A DNA stretch of 64,000 bases from Lineus longissimus (lineage: Eukaryota; Nemertea; Pilidiophora; Heteronemertea; Lineidae), in contig NC_088311.1 of NCBI RefSeq assembly GCF_910592395.1, positions 12,216,501-12,280,500 of the forward strand. Reading direction: 5' to 3'. The notes under the pieces were generated by a model that saw only the letters and a list, made by a program, of their open reading frames with translations, had not been told where the DNA came from and made no database searches. Every line of letters starts with the position of its first letter. Positions within the stretch are counted from its first letter, which is position 1. The position numbers were made by a program, and so were the translations under genes. Below, in pieces: positions 12,674 to 23,190 of this stretch.

Positions 12674-13681
12674 GGTAGTTGATAAAGCTTGGAATCAGTG
12701 AAACCTTGGAACCAGTGATAAACCTTGGAATCAGTCCTAAAAATGCATAAAAACATGAAATAATGCCATTCGAACCTAACGTGGTTACGAATCAACATTT
12801 GGAGCTTATTCTTACATGATCAGATCGGAATTTTTTGGTAATTTAGAAATCTGTTGCATATCCGATTCAATAGTCTATATTTTAGAACAACCCAGTTGTA
12901 CCTCGCCTCCAGTGTACAGTACTGATCTCCCAAATATGGGAAGACACGCCCACCACACACCCATAATATGGACCAATAGCGCTCCGCTTATAAATACGCC
13001 ACCACCACGCGGGGCCTATTTGAACTACGGATCGGTCTGTTCATACAGGGTGATACAGAGAAAATTGGGGGCCTGTCATGCATTATGCATGGATAAGGTT
13101 GACGACTATGTCTAGGCCTAATTGTCTATGATTGACTGATATTTTATAACAAACGATGAATAAAAGAGGCCTAGTCATGTATGTTTATTACCGAAGTTTG
13201 CGGATGAAAATTTCCTTCGCCGTGAGCGATTTCTTACATCTTCCAGTACGCATCGAGGGATGCAGAGATCTTTGTGACGTCACCAGTTCTAAGCGGTTTT
13301 TTTATTCACGTGTGTGTTTGTCCTATGATCTCGTGCATCTAGTACCGAGCATAATACTTTATCGTCTATGGAATACAAAACAATCATAAAAACTAATTTT
13401 TGCTTCCATTGAAGAGAAATAAAATATTTTAACGACCACAGCGCATTGCCAATTGATGACGTCATCCTCCACATTAAAAATGTTGGCTTCTGAACTAACT
13501 GGCAAATTGCTATCAATAAAGTCAGCTGGGACGAGACTGTCAGTTGGGAGGGTATAAATCGTGGAAGGAACGCACCCGATTTCCCGCGCTATTTGCACAG
13601 TGATTCCATGGTTTACATTGAATATTCCAAGGTTTATCACTGGTTCCAAGGTTTCACTGATTCCAAGCTTTATCAACTACC
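12674..13681. mobile_element. Mutator-like non-autonomous DNA transposon, 1008 bp
   Basis: Terminal inverted repeats are identical over about 58 bp and begin GGTAGTTGATAAAGCTTGGA. They contain sub-repeats of CTTGGAATCAGTG type. The 9-bp GTTTTAGTC flanks it at 12665-12673 and 13682-13690. No transposase is present. Inside, CTTATAAATACGCC at about 12987 is a TATA-like motif just downstream of a GC-rich stretch, possibly the original promoter. Confidence 0.85.
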
Positions 13682-14253
13682 GTTTTAGTCAGAGGTAGCC
13701 CTTGATTATGAAGGGATTTTCAAATATGAAAACGACTCTTTGTATTGTAAATTCCAATCACCTGCAGGACAGGTCAATTTCTCTCAATAAAATTAATTTT
13801 GTTGACTCCTGTAATCTCTACCTTATCAAAAAAAAGACAGTGGTGTTAGTCCCAAACTGGTCATTTCTATTTATTTTGACCTCTGTTAAATCAGGATACC
13901 TCTCAATTAAAGACAGCATTTTGTATCCTTGTGATGTACAACCAAGCCTGGACATACCACAGTTGTCCATGGAGAAGTCTCATCCTCTCTGACACTTCTT
14001 TTCTGTAAAGCTACCGATACAACATACTGAACTAGGGATATCTTCCGTTGCCTCCTGTAATATTTGCATACCATGGCTGATTAGTTCAATCATATTTCAT
14101 CCAGCTGGCAGCTCTGCATTGGAAATCTTAGTAGTATAACGTGTTCTCTTGACCTTCAAACAGTAGTATAAAGCTGATATTTACTACTTTACACCCTCAG
14201 TCCTATGTTATTAGGTCATCCAGCTGAGCGCCAGGCCCTTGGGCCTCTTGTTC

Positions 14254-15309
14254 AATAAGAATTTTATGGTAGGATCTCCTAGCAAGAATACATGACATAT
14301 CATAAAGGTTTTTGATTTGACGTAATTTTCAAGGTCTGAGGTCAAATGGCGGAAATTGGCTGTTTGAGTGTAACTATGGCATGTTTCTTAACCGCTTAAG
14401 CTATGAACGTGTAATTTGGTACACATGACTCCCTACATCATATAACGGAGGACACTGAATTTTGGTATGATCTGATTCTTGACTAGGGGGCCAAATCTAA
14501 AAAAGGTAAAAAGTGCAATATCTCGCTTATTAGCGACTTGTTTTCCGTGATATTTTTATGGTAGGTACTCCTAGCAAGGATACATCACATATGGTACGGG
14601 TTTTTGATTTGACCTAAATTTCAAGGTCACAGAGGTCAAATGTAGTAAATTGGCTATTTGAGTGTAACTATATCACATTTCTTAACTGCTAGGGCTATGA
14701 GCTTGAAACTTTGTACACAGGACCCCCCCCCCCTCCAAGTCAGACCACCTCTTACAATGAACTTCGGTCCGATCTGATTCTTGACTAGGCCACCAGATGG
14801 CCAGAAGTGGAAACCTAAAAAGTTTGATATCTCTCTTCTCAGTGACTCACTTTCCATAAAATGTGTATGGTAGGTTCTCCTAGCAACGATACATCACATA
14901 TTGTACGGGTTTTTGATTTGACCTAATTTTCAAGGTCACAGAGGTCAAATGGCGGAAATTGGCCATTTGAGTGTAACTATGTCACGTTTTTTAACCGCAA
15001 AAGCTATGAACTTGTAATTTGATACACATGACTCCCTACGTCATGTTTCCTCGGACACCGAATTTCGATCTGATCTGAATCTTGACTGGGCCACCAGGAG
15101 GCCAAAACTAAAAAAGCTGAAAAGTGCAATATCTCGTGACTTGTTTTCCATGATATTTTTATGGTAGGTACTAAAAGCAAGGATACATCACATGTCATAC
15201 CGAGTTTGGTTTGACCTATGTACTCTACATGTAGCTTGTTTCCTAACAAGGATGAATTCCTTACCACCTAATATATATGCGGTGAGCACAATGGCTCTTG
15301 GCCGTTTCA
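14254..15309 (+). repeat. palindrome-capped repeat, 5'-truncated copy 4
   Basis: Three core units with the family motif (intact AGGTCACAGAGGTCA at about 14623 and 14933) run to the 3' terminus GTGAGCACAATGGCTCTTGG and then CCGTTTCATT at 15309. The palindromic 5' cap is missing. Confidence 0.7.
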
Positions 15310-16640
15310 TTAATATTCAGATTGACCACCTGTCATGACAGTCACGAGGTGATAAAACATTGCTTACGTGTACATTAAGCTAGCTCTGGATTAGCTAGCA
15401 AAGGGGAAGTGTGGTTTGGATTCCCGTCCGTAGGCCTACTTGCTGCAGCCAACTCAATCTTTTGTTAACCTCTTGGAACACTTTGGACTTTGCTCAACTC
15501 ATTCAACATCATCATCTATCAAGTTCCTATCCATTATTGTGCACAGTGAATCTATAGTATAATGACAGTGATTTCCATCAAAACATCAATACATCGTTTA
15601 CAGAAAAGTGCCGTGTTCTTTTATTTCAACAACTCCATCAGCAGCTGAGCTTAGGTCCACCCCAGGGAGTCCATCGACCTGAGGGAGGAGAAGGACTCTG
15701 AAGGAGTGACGTCCAGCTCAATGTTACATATACATCACTGCCCCTTTCAATAACTTCCACCATCTATTCGTCAGACTATTCAATCAACACCGCCCATAAT
15801 TCAACACTCCTCAAGGCAAACTCTCTTCTTACATGTCCAAGGGAGGGGTATCATGCTTGATCTATAATAATTATAGTGGTGTAGGCCAATAATTTGTTGT
15901 TCTTGAACTACCCCATCTCAACATGCCTACACCAAGGGTGATTTGCTAGTGACAAATAAAAGTTTGTTCAAATCATATTTTTGATCATCCATACCTATAT
16001 GCATGTGTAGACAAAATGTACTTCAAATCAACAAATGTCCTCACCATAGTTGCATATGTACTGAATATACTGACTCTAGATCAGATCGCCTTTGACCAAT
16101 GCAGGTAATATGTGCCTCAACTTCGATTAAAAAGCAATGTAGAAGATTCGGACAAAGCAACTGGGGACAACATGTAATGAAGGAAAATTAAAGATGGCCA
16201 TTACATTTCTACGGCCCTTGATCACTATTCAGATTTATTGTTATCTTCTCTCAATAAGCATGAGCCTCATCAACAGGGACGAACAGCTGCCGCTTTCATT
16301 AAAGGGCAGAAAACAGCTGAGAGCGACAAACATGGCTTATCATTATAGCTCTAAGTTCGATTTTTTTCAGACAATTAAAAAATTTAAAATACCTATTGTT
16401 GATAGAGATACATTTGTTGGCGAACTGTCTCTTTCCCAAAAGCGTCACTGCACATTATTTTACCTTTAATTTCTTTAGTGGTAAGGAAATATTCCCAAGA
16501 TAAACAAACGGAACGGCTAATCCCAAGGGTCATTAGGCCAATCTTGATAACAAGTACCCCTAGAAAGCCTTCGAAATGGGGGTACTTACGGAAAAATCAT
16601 CAAAGGCAAAGAAATGTAATGGACAGAATCATTAACATTT
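15310..16640. other. no gene recognised; possible old LTR or spacer
   Basis: No convincing ORF. TGTCATGACA at about 15333 is a perfect palindrome, and 15600-15720 looks like untranslated or LTR-type sequence, but I found no partner LTR in the window. A 91-aa frame at 16194-16469 lacks recognisable features. This stretch probably includes the intron before the heparanase-like terminal exon. Confidence 0.3.
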
Positions 16641-16659
16641 GTTGACAATTCTGTTTCAG

Positions 16660-16816
16660 ATTTGTGGATCTGAACGGGGAGAAATTAGATATGGTTGATG
16701 ACACAACATTCCCAAAGATGGAGCCAGTTCAAGTGAAGAGTGTTTCACTACCGTCTCGGACATTTGGATTCTTTGTTCTACCAAAAGCTGCAATGCCTGC
16801 CTGTTTAACTTTTTAG
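16660..16816 (+). CDS. HPSE: heparanase-like (GH79) terminal exon
   Basis: An intron acceptor (pyrimidine-rich TTCTGTTTCAG, ending 16659) precedes a 51-codon frame that ends TAG at 16814-16816. It reads FVDLNGEKLDMVDD, a short linker, then LPSRTFGFFVLPKAAMPACL. The LNG...MVDD and L-P-x-x-T/S-F-x-F-F-V...A-x-x-AC patterns are those at the extreme C-terminus of heparanases, the endo-beta-glucuronidases that cleave heparan sulfate; this part belongs to the beta-sandwich domain, not the catalytic barrel. The first base completes a split codon from the previous exon. A polyadenylation signal AATAAA lies at 16909-16914. No upstream exon could be found in the preceding 16.6 kb of mostly repeats, so the exon may end a gene with a very large intron, or be an isolated remnant. 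The reading frame and splice site are intact. Confidence 0.75.
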
Positions 16817-16984
16817 GACTCATAAATTATATAATCACAAGCATGAGATTCATGTAAAGTAAAATAAGACAATAGCGCGCTTACTTAAGTGAATATTTCA
16901 CGTCCAGGAATAAAATATTGGAAATGATTTGTCAGGTAAAAACATTATTTCCCCGAGGCATTGACTGAGACTTGGTGTGATGAT

Positions 16985-17155
16985 ACCACTTTGAAGCCAA
17001 TGGTTGCAGCTATTGTGACGACATTTTTATGGTTGGTGGATCTAATAAGGTTTCATTACATATCCCCCGGGTTTTGATTTGTCCTACTTTTCAAAGTCAC
17101 AGAGGTCAAAGTTTAAAATTTCAATGTCGGGTTGTATGTTATGTTGTGGTTCTAG
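16985..17155 (+). repeat. fragment of palindrome-capped repeat
   Basis: It carries the degenerate family motif TTTTCAAAGTCACAGAGGTC and the preceding GGTTTTGATTTG box. Both termini are missing. Confidence 0.6.
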
Positions 17156-17159
17156 TAGA

Positions 17160-17265
17160 GGGTTCTAATTTGGTGTAGGGATGAAGCACCTGGGTGCTTA
17201 TATTCATCCCTACACCAAATTAGAACCCGGTCCACTGTGCGAGGACACTCCTCGCACAGTAGACC
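17160..17265. repeat. two adjacent near-perfect hairpins
   Basis: Hairpin 1 pairs 17160-17185 with 17203-17228 (26 bp, perfect). Hairpin 2 pairs 17229-17245 with 17249-17265 (17 bp, one mismatch, 3-base loop). They are directly adjacent. I see no TA or other duplication and cannot assign them to a transposon family. 17270-17820 beyond holds nothing recognisable. Confidence 0.7.
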
Positions 17266-17829
17266 GGCCTCGTTCCTGACTTTAACCACTGCGACAAGTG
17301 GTGAGCATTCTGGAGGTTTCGTCCCATCGACTTGGCCGGCTACCAACCATAATGTGGTGCCAATCGTTTATCAACTGGCTGCAAGGGACGCTGTAGTCGA
17401 AATAACATTTGTAATCATTTTCACTTATTAGCACCAAAAATGTTTGAAATAGTCTTATTCCAAGTTAGCTTATGTAACCTGAGATTTTATCATACAAAGA
17501 TTTTTGCATTAAATTTTTTTGTACGCTATTTATTCGCATGTAGGTCAATTATGAATACCATCAAACCACAGGGGAATGAATTGTATAAATATCAGCTACC
17601 ACGCTAGTATGTATGCCAAAGCGTTAAACTTTTAGCATTCTGATTCGCTGACAGAAATGCCCTAGCTTACAGTTTCATTACAGCAATGCCCATTGGCTAA
17701 TCATCCGCTGTTTGTGGCAGTCCGTAAGGAGAACCAATTAGGATGATGCAATGGGCTGCCCAGGGTGTCTGCTATGTGTACACTTAATTACAGCCAGAAT
17801 TAAAACATGGCCATAATTAATTAAACTTT

Positions 17830-18480
17830 TTTTGGTTTTTGTATTTTATGGATCCAGAGCCCTGGTATCGACGGCCAATTTTCTTTCCCTTTTTGGCTAT
17901 GAACTGTCAGGTGACCTTCGACACTTCGAAATTGCACATGACTCCCTACGTCATATAACCGAGGACACTGAATTTTGGTCTGATCTGATTCTTGACTTGG
18001 CAACCAGGGGGCAAAAACTAAAAAAGGTAAAACATACAATATCTCGCTAATAAGTGACTTGTTTTCCATGATATTTTTATGGTAGGTACTCCTAGCAAGG
18101 ATACATCACATATGCTACGGGTTTTTGATTTGACCTAAATTTCAAGGTCACAGAGGTCAAATGTTGTAAATTGGCTGTAAATTTTGTCTGATCCGATTTT
18201 GTCAAATATGATTCTCGACCTGGCCACCAGGGGTCAAAACTGAAAAGGTAAAATGTGTAATATCTTGCTTATTATTGACTTTAATAATGTGTTTATGGTA
18301 GGTACATGTACTCCAAGCAAAGATACGTCTTACTTGATTTGACCTATTTAAAGGTCACTGAAGTCAAATTGGTAAATTGGTCGTTATAATTAGATGATCT
18401 GAGGGGACGAAGTCGATTCAATCTGATTCACTGCTTGGTGTTACGGGGTCATCCCAAATTGTAAAACAATCCCATCCTCT
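17830..18480 (+). repeat. palindrome-capped repeat fragment, core units only
   Basis: Two to three degenerate core units are present, with an intact TCAAGGTCACAGAGGTCA at about 18142. Neither the 5' hairpin nor the 3' palindrome is present. Confidence 0.65.
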
Positions 18481-18812
18481 ATGCTATGACTCCACTTATG
18501 TAATATAATTCCTTTGTATAAATAACAAGTCAAACTGTTATCTACTACATCAGCCTCAGGTACTTCATGTACACAATCAAATTACCCTTTAAGAAACCAC
18601 TGTCGGACAAACTTGTAAAACCTGTAAGTGTTATAGCCAAACAACTTCTATCTCCAAACTATTCCTAATTTTAGCCAAAAGCCAATGTCAAAACCTGGTC
18701 ATCTTGCCATAGTCAGATAGTTGGTAGTGCAATTGTTGGAGCTAACATAGCCCACGCTTTCCCTAAAACATTGTAAACACCTGTGTAAGCTGATGGTACA
18801 AGGTAGATAACT

Positions 18813-18928
18813 GGTGATATGAATAAAGACTAGCAAATGCTTTTATCTAAAACTCCATGTACATTTACACTAGGCCTTTCTGTACAAAATTGAAGTAAAA
18901 GCATTTGCTAGTCTTTATTCATATCACC
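18813..18928. repeat. 33-bp perfect inverted repeat (foldback)
   Basis: 18813-18845 is the exact reverse complement of 18896-18928 (core GACTAGCAAATGC), separated by 50 bases. Perfect arms suggest a recent origin or an RNA hairpin. No target duplication was seen. 18480-18812 holds nothing recognisable. Confidence 0.75.
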
Positions 18929-19112
18929 CATTATCTCGAGCTTGAACTTCCAGACCACGATAACCTTGGGAAACCCTTACTATTTAGAATTACAGAAAAG
19001 TGCAGTGACGCACACTCTACGGGTTTGAAGATCCGTTCGTTCGGTATTTATTGATTTTGATACCTAAATAAGGGTACATTTTTAGAACAAACAGCTCTGA
19101 ACGAAATAGCAG

Positions 19113-19471
19113 CAATAGTCTTAACTCCGCTCCCGAGCGTAACAGTCCGCTTCCGAGCAGAGCTTATCATCTAGCCTCAGGGCAATAGTTCCAACTCCGC
19201 TCCCGAGCGTAACAATCAGTCAGCTTCAGAGCAGAGCTTATCATCTAGCCTCAGGGCAATAGTTTCAACTCCGCTCCCGAGCGTAACAGTCAGCTTCCGA
19301 GCAGAGCTTATCATCTAGCCTCAGGGCAATAGTTTTAACTCCGCTCCCGAGCGTAACAGTCAGCTTCAGAGCAGAGCTTATCATCTAGCCTCAGGGCAAT
19401 AGTTTCAACTCCGCTCCCGAGCGTAACAATCAGTCAGCTTCAGAGCAGTGACTATATTCTAGCTTCAGGGC
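19113..19471. repeat. minisatellite, about 70-bp unit, five copies
   Basis: Units begin CAATAGT at 19113, 19183, 19257, 19327 and 19397 and each contains ACTCCGCTCCCGAGCGTAAC and GCAGAGCTTATCATCTAGCC. Unit length is 70-74 bp. Differences are mainly a 4-bp indel. The last unit is degenerate. Confidence 0.85.
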
Positions 19472-19744
19472 TAAACATTTTATCAATTCGTCGTGGAAGT
19501 AAGCTCACACCAGTATTGTGATATCATCTGTTATAAAATCTGCGAAACTGAATATTCTTGTGTGGACATCAGTGACTAGCATGACCTAACAATTCGTTTC
19601 TTGTTTGTGTTGTCATTAACTTACATTCAACGACTTCCTCTCCTCTCGGCGTATCTGATTCCCGACCTCTTGATTAGCCATTCGAGTGTCCCTACCATTT
19701 GCCACAGTCCCGGACAACATCTTACGGAGGACAAGAGGACACGC

Positions 19745-20045
19745 CCCAGTCTCACGCCATTGCGACCCGTGACACTTGGCTAGCAGGGGGCCAATTCTGA
19801 AGACTTAAAAATGCAATTATTGCTTTACTACTTGTCCGATTATTGCCACCAATCTGATATCATGGGTACATCTAGCCACCATATACAGTATACATGTAAT
19901 ATGTCACATGGGTTTAAATTTGACCTACCTTTCAAGGTCACAGGCGTTAAATGGCATAAAAGGTCCATTTGGCTTTATACTATAGCACGTTTCTACTAAA
20001 TATCTATATGGTAAGCACAATAGCCCCTGGCCATTTTATTTCTTT
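19745..20045 (+). repeat. palindrome-capped repeat, 3' end copy
   Basis: The core unit carries a decayed motif (TTTCAAGGTCACAGGCGTTA) and ends GGTAAGCACAATAGCCCCTG, then GCCATTTTATT, the family 3' terminus. Confidence 0.6.
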
Positions 20046-20632
20046 TGAGTAAAGTTCAGTTAAGTTTATTCGTGGATACATGTACACAGCAATATAAAAC
20101 ATAACATAATCGATACAGTCAAATGAAATATACATTGGTAAAAACACATGCACCTCTGGTAACCATACAGGGCATAATGACCTTTTCAATGAGGAACCTG
20201 CACGACAAAGCCTGCCAATAGGAGGCCCTGCAGGCAAGTGGACCATGGTTGTAATGAGACAGCCATTTCCCGGGTCAATGATTATTGAATATTTCATCCC
20301 TTAATTACTCTACATGGGGAAATAGCATCAAATATGTTGTTTTATTGGTCTTTAATTCTATTTTGATGAGTTAGTTTTAGGGAGAAAATCAACGAAACTT
20401 AATTTTAATGGCAAATGCACTGGAAGTGTAACTTTTAGTACTGGTGCTGCCATCTGGATTTTTAGTTCTGCAGGCTCCTCATTGCACCAAGAAAGAGCTG
20501 GGACATCAGAGCGGATATTCCAGGTGATGACGACATGCGCATCGTCTAGATGGGTCGGCAATTGAAGCAACGACAAAAGCTGATGAAGGTACATGTGTTA
20601 TCAACATCCAGACAATACAATACCCTTATGTC
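20046..20632 (-). pseudogene. 5'-truncated LINE 3' fragment
   Basis: On the minus strand, about 20620 to 20547 translates as LDVDNTCTFISFCRC..CRPI followed by a stop. It matches, with few changes, the C-terminus of the LINE inserted in gag at 24717-26853 (LDVDDMCTFVTFCRC). The 3' untranslated part runs to about 20046 and, like the other copy, includes ATGGTTACCAG and a terminal CACGAATAAA segment. The open frame 20358-20594 overlapping it is therefore LINE 3' sequence, not an exon. Confidence 0.7.
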
Positions 20633-20639
20633 TTGCATT

Positions 20640-21200
20640 TTCTTGATTTTTTTTACCTATTTGGTAGACTGGCATCTTGGAAATAATATTTTGCCATCTC
20701 AATGCCTTTGGCTGCTGTTATTATGGTAGGTGAATATGATAATTCTCCATTACATATCACCCAGATTTTCATTTGTCACCTACATTTCAAATTGATCAGG
20801 CTCAAACTCTACGCCATTCCTTAAAAATTTTGAATTTGTATTCGAATTTTAAAATGTCCAATTGCGAAAATACATACTAAATATAAATTTCAACATTGTC
20901 ATTGCGAAGACTGATATACAAATACATGTACTATGAATACCAAGTTTAAACACATTTGTATTCACCAATAACTGCACTACAGCATTGTGTATTAGTGGAT
21001 TTCTATTTAACTTGACCACTAGTAATTACGAACTGCATACCCCTTTAAATTTCGCTGATGTTGTCATGTGCTGTCATTATTTTTCGACGAGTCTTGTTAA
21101 CAAAATCGAGATTAATAGTGACCTACCACTCTAGTTTCTTTCTATGCTGTGTACATTGACCAATTTATTTCAGTTGAGTGCCAGGCCCTTTGGCCTCTAG
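20640..21200 (+). repeat. repeat fragments ending in family-2 3' terminus
   Basis: 20640-20830 is a degenerate core unit (CATTACATATCACCCAGATT box). 21172-21200 carries GAGTGCCAGGCCCTTTGGCC, the 3' terminus of the second hairpin-capped family. 20830-21170 between them, and 21200-21640 after, show nothing else. Confidence 0.45.
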
Positions 21201-21684
21201 TTTTGTGTTGCATGTTATACCCAGTTTGTATCTAGATCGAATCTTTAGGCTTCCATAAATTATACAAGAAGGCTGGAGATCAAGGGAAATGTACCGCTGA
21301 CTAGACTCTTTGCTGAAAGTGCTGGAATAATGGATTCAAGAGAAGAGAGGACTTAAATACTGAGGTGAATTACACGTCATTGAATTTACCCGGCAGTGTT
21401 GATGAAAATGTAATTTCCATTAGAAATGACGTTTTCCATGATTATGTTTAGACAAATAAACTGTATAGTAATCTCTTAGAAGCCCGGTAATCTGTATGCC
21501 CGTTAATCATGAGGAAATAAAATGTTTTTCATAATAGTTGTTAGGTCTCAATAGTTGTTCATCTCAAATGGGAATCGTTTTCTCAACATTCCCCTCTTCT
21601 TCAATTTGAACGTCTCAACTTGAGGATCTCATGTCGAGGGTAGCTCTTGATGACATGAGCTGTTGCCATCTAAAAGGATGTCTG

Positions 21685-22499
21685 TCATGCCAGTATAAAA
21701 AAAACGCTCTCTGAACTGCGATTCGATCGATGGAAAGAGGGCTACCTTACAGTATCTCATTGACACCCACGACCCAGATATTGTTGTAGCCACAGAAACC
21801 AAACTACCCCTTGGAATGAAAGATGGCGATATTTGCACTGCTTGCCAATTTTCATCCCAGTACACCATATATATTCTGCAGAAATAGAAGGGCTATAGAC
21901 CTGGGAGGGGGTGTTTTGATTGCAGTGCATAACTCGATCCCAAGTTGTCAAATTTATTGTCTTGACACTGACTGCGAGATTATCGGGGTTCAGGTTAACC
22001 TTCAAAGAAACGAGCTCCTAACCGTATGAGGATTTTGCCACCCACACACACGTTTACCTTCTAACGGAATGAACAAAGCCGCGATCAACTCCGGGGATCA
22101 ACTTGAACTATCGGTCAACGCTTCCACCGACTTCATCCAACATATGGATTGCCGGGGACTTCAACCTTCCTGACATCGAATGGGACACCAATGACATAAA
22201 AAACCCAGCCAACAATGTGGGAATTCATCCAGCGCCGCTTCATGAACATCTTCGCAGACGCTGGCCTAGACCAACTCCTCACGAAACCCACAAGAGGCAA
22301 GAACACTTAGTTCTTTTTCTTACAAACAACCCGACCCTCATCACTACCTGGGACGTCTTTGCATGGAGCAGTCATAATCGAGCCTCAGTTTACCCCTATC
22401 AAGACAAAACCCAAACATGACAGTATAAAATGCCGACTAGGGGAAACTGGGACAACACATGGAAGCCCACTTCACCAAATTAAAGGATGAGTTACCTAG
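21685..22499 (+). pseudogene. decayed LINE endonuclease (5' half of the host LINE)
   Basis: Fragments in several frames read HDPDIVVATETKLPLG, GGVLIAVHNSIPSCQI and WIAGDFNLPDIEWDTND, the conserved blocks of the apurinic-type endonuclease of non-LTR retrotransposons (E of the TET motif, and GDFN). At least four frame breaks separate them. The sequence stops at the CTAG duplication where the gypsy element inserted and resumes at 56925, so this half and the linker at 56925-57003 were once contiguous. Confidence 0.75.
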
Positions 22500-22929
22500 T
22501 GTACCGTGAAGCCCTTAAAAGGTAGGCTTCACGGTGTTCATAGGGTTAACTCAATTCGTTTGAAGTCTACCGAACGTGCCTTATCAGGCTATTCGTCATT
22601 GTTCTTAGCCTCGATTAATATTATTATACAATATAAGCAGTGAGTCCAGGGGTCCGAGTCGCGCGGTTCCAAGTCGGAGGATTGCGGTGACAGCAGTAAG
22701 TCCCTTAAAGGGATGGCCAGTGATCTTGGCACAGTTAACGTTCTGATCATGGTCACCTGGTACGAGGCGTCCAATCATAGCTTCCCAATGGTCTTCAGCT
22801 ACCAGGGGGAGGCACTTGACATTGTTAGGTCTCTCTCTGGACGGCCTCGTACCCTGGACCGGGTTGCTCCTTTAATTAGTATTCGTCTTCCGTAATCCTG
22901 GACTCTGAGCTCGTGACTTGGCATCTGGG

Positions 22930-22937
22930 TATTTAAG
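22930..22937 (+). promoter_or_regulatory. TATA-like box in 5' LTR
   Basis: TATTTAAG lies upstream of the CT-rich tract and in the right place for an LTR promoter. The equivalent occurs in the 3' LTR near 56680. The transcription start would be roughly 25-30 bp downstream, which is inferred. Confidence 0.55.
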
Positions 22938-23032
22938 CACTGGGCACGCCGGCTCTCTCTCTCTCTCTTTCCTCTCTTGGGCGGCCCAGCTTGCATCCAA
23001 TAGTGTCTAGCTAAATCAGAAACTCCTAAATC

Positions 23033-23049
23033 AAGTAAGTACAAATAAA
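23033..23049 (+). promoter_or_regulatory. candidate splice donor and polyadenylation signal in LTR
   Basis: AA-GTAAGT (donor GT at 23035) closely fits the consensus donor and could supply the leader for spliced env and RING transcripts. AATAAA at 23044-23049 is the likely poly(A) signal; its copy in the 3' LTR is at 56787-56792. Function is inferred from position only. Confidence 0.45.
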
Positions 23050-23177
23050 CTATTATATGATTACTCCTGACTTCCGAGTTCATTCTCTGCTAAGTTAGTA
23101 TGTCTGCAAGTTCAGCATCGGTCTACGGCACCAGGTCTCTTGAGGGATGTTCGTTAACCTCAGGGACGTTGGGAACA

Positions 23178-23190
23178 TGGTAGTCAGAGC
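23178..23190 (+). other. tRNA primer-binding site candidate
   Basis: TGGTAGTCAGAGC starts directly at the LTR end. TGG complements a tRNA CCA tail. The sequence resembles methionyl-initiator-type primer sites, but with an extra base, and I do not assign a tRNA. Confidence 0.55.

Larger units (their letters stand above)
11168..14252 (+). repeat. related hairpin-capped repeat family 2 (opened by insertions)
   Basis: The 5' end at 11174 reads AGCTCAGCTGAC-aaa-GTCAGC. The 3' end is GCCAGGCCCTTGGGCCTCTT at about 14230-14250, and a second copy of this 3' end lies at 21178-21196. It shares the design of the AGCTCACC family (5' hairpin, Rho-like GGCC palindrome at the 3' end) but with different sequence. 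The interior holds an older dispersed repeat and the Mutator-like element at 12674-13681. Confidence 0.5.
22500..23177 (+). repeat. 5' LTR of gypsy element
   Basis: 678 bp, starts TGTACC and ends GGAACA. The first 36 bases contain a perfect hairpin: ACCGTGAAGCC at 22503-22513 pairs with 22525-22535. It also holds a (CT)n tract near 22955. It is nearly identical to 56250-56920; the differences include a 5-bp indel near 22665 and a few substitutions. Confidence 0.95.

Noticed and set aside
19113-19471. CRISPR-like or regulatory array
   Set aside because: Plain tandem minisatellite; the unit is fully repeated with no spacer sequence.
20358-20594. Exon-like 78-codon minus-strand frame preceded by a pyrimidine tract and AG
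   Set aside because: Its upstream part overlaps, in another frame, the C-terminus of a LINE also seen at 24948, so this is LINE 3' sequence.
22589-22895. Small frames inside the LTR, repeated at 56390-56640
   Set aside because: They occur in both LTRs in non-coding context and have no domain.
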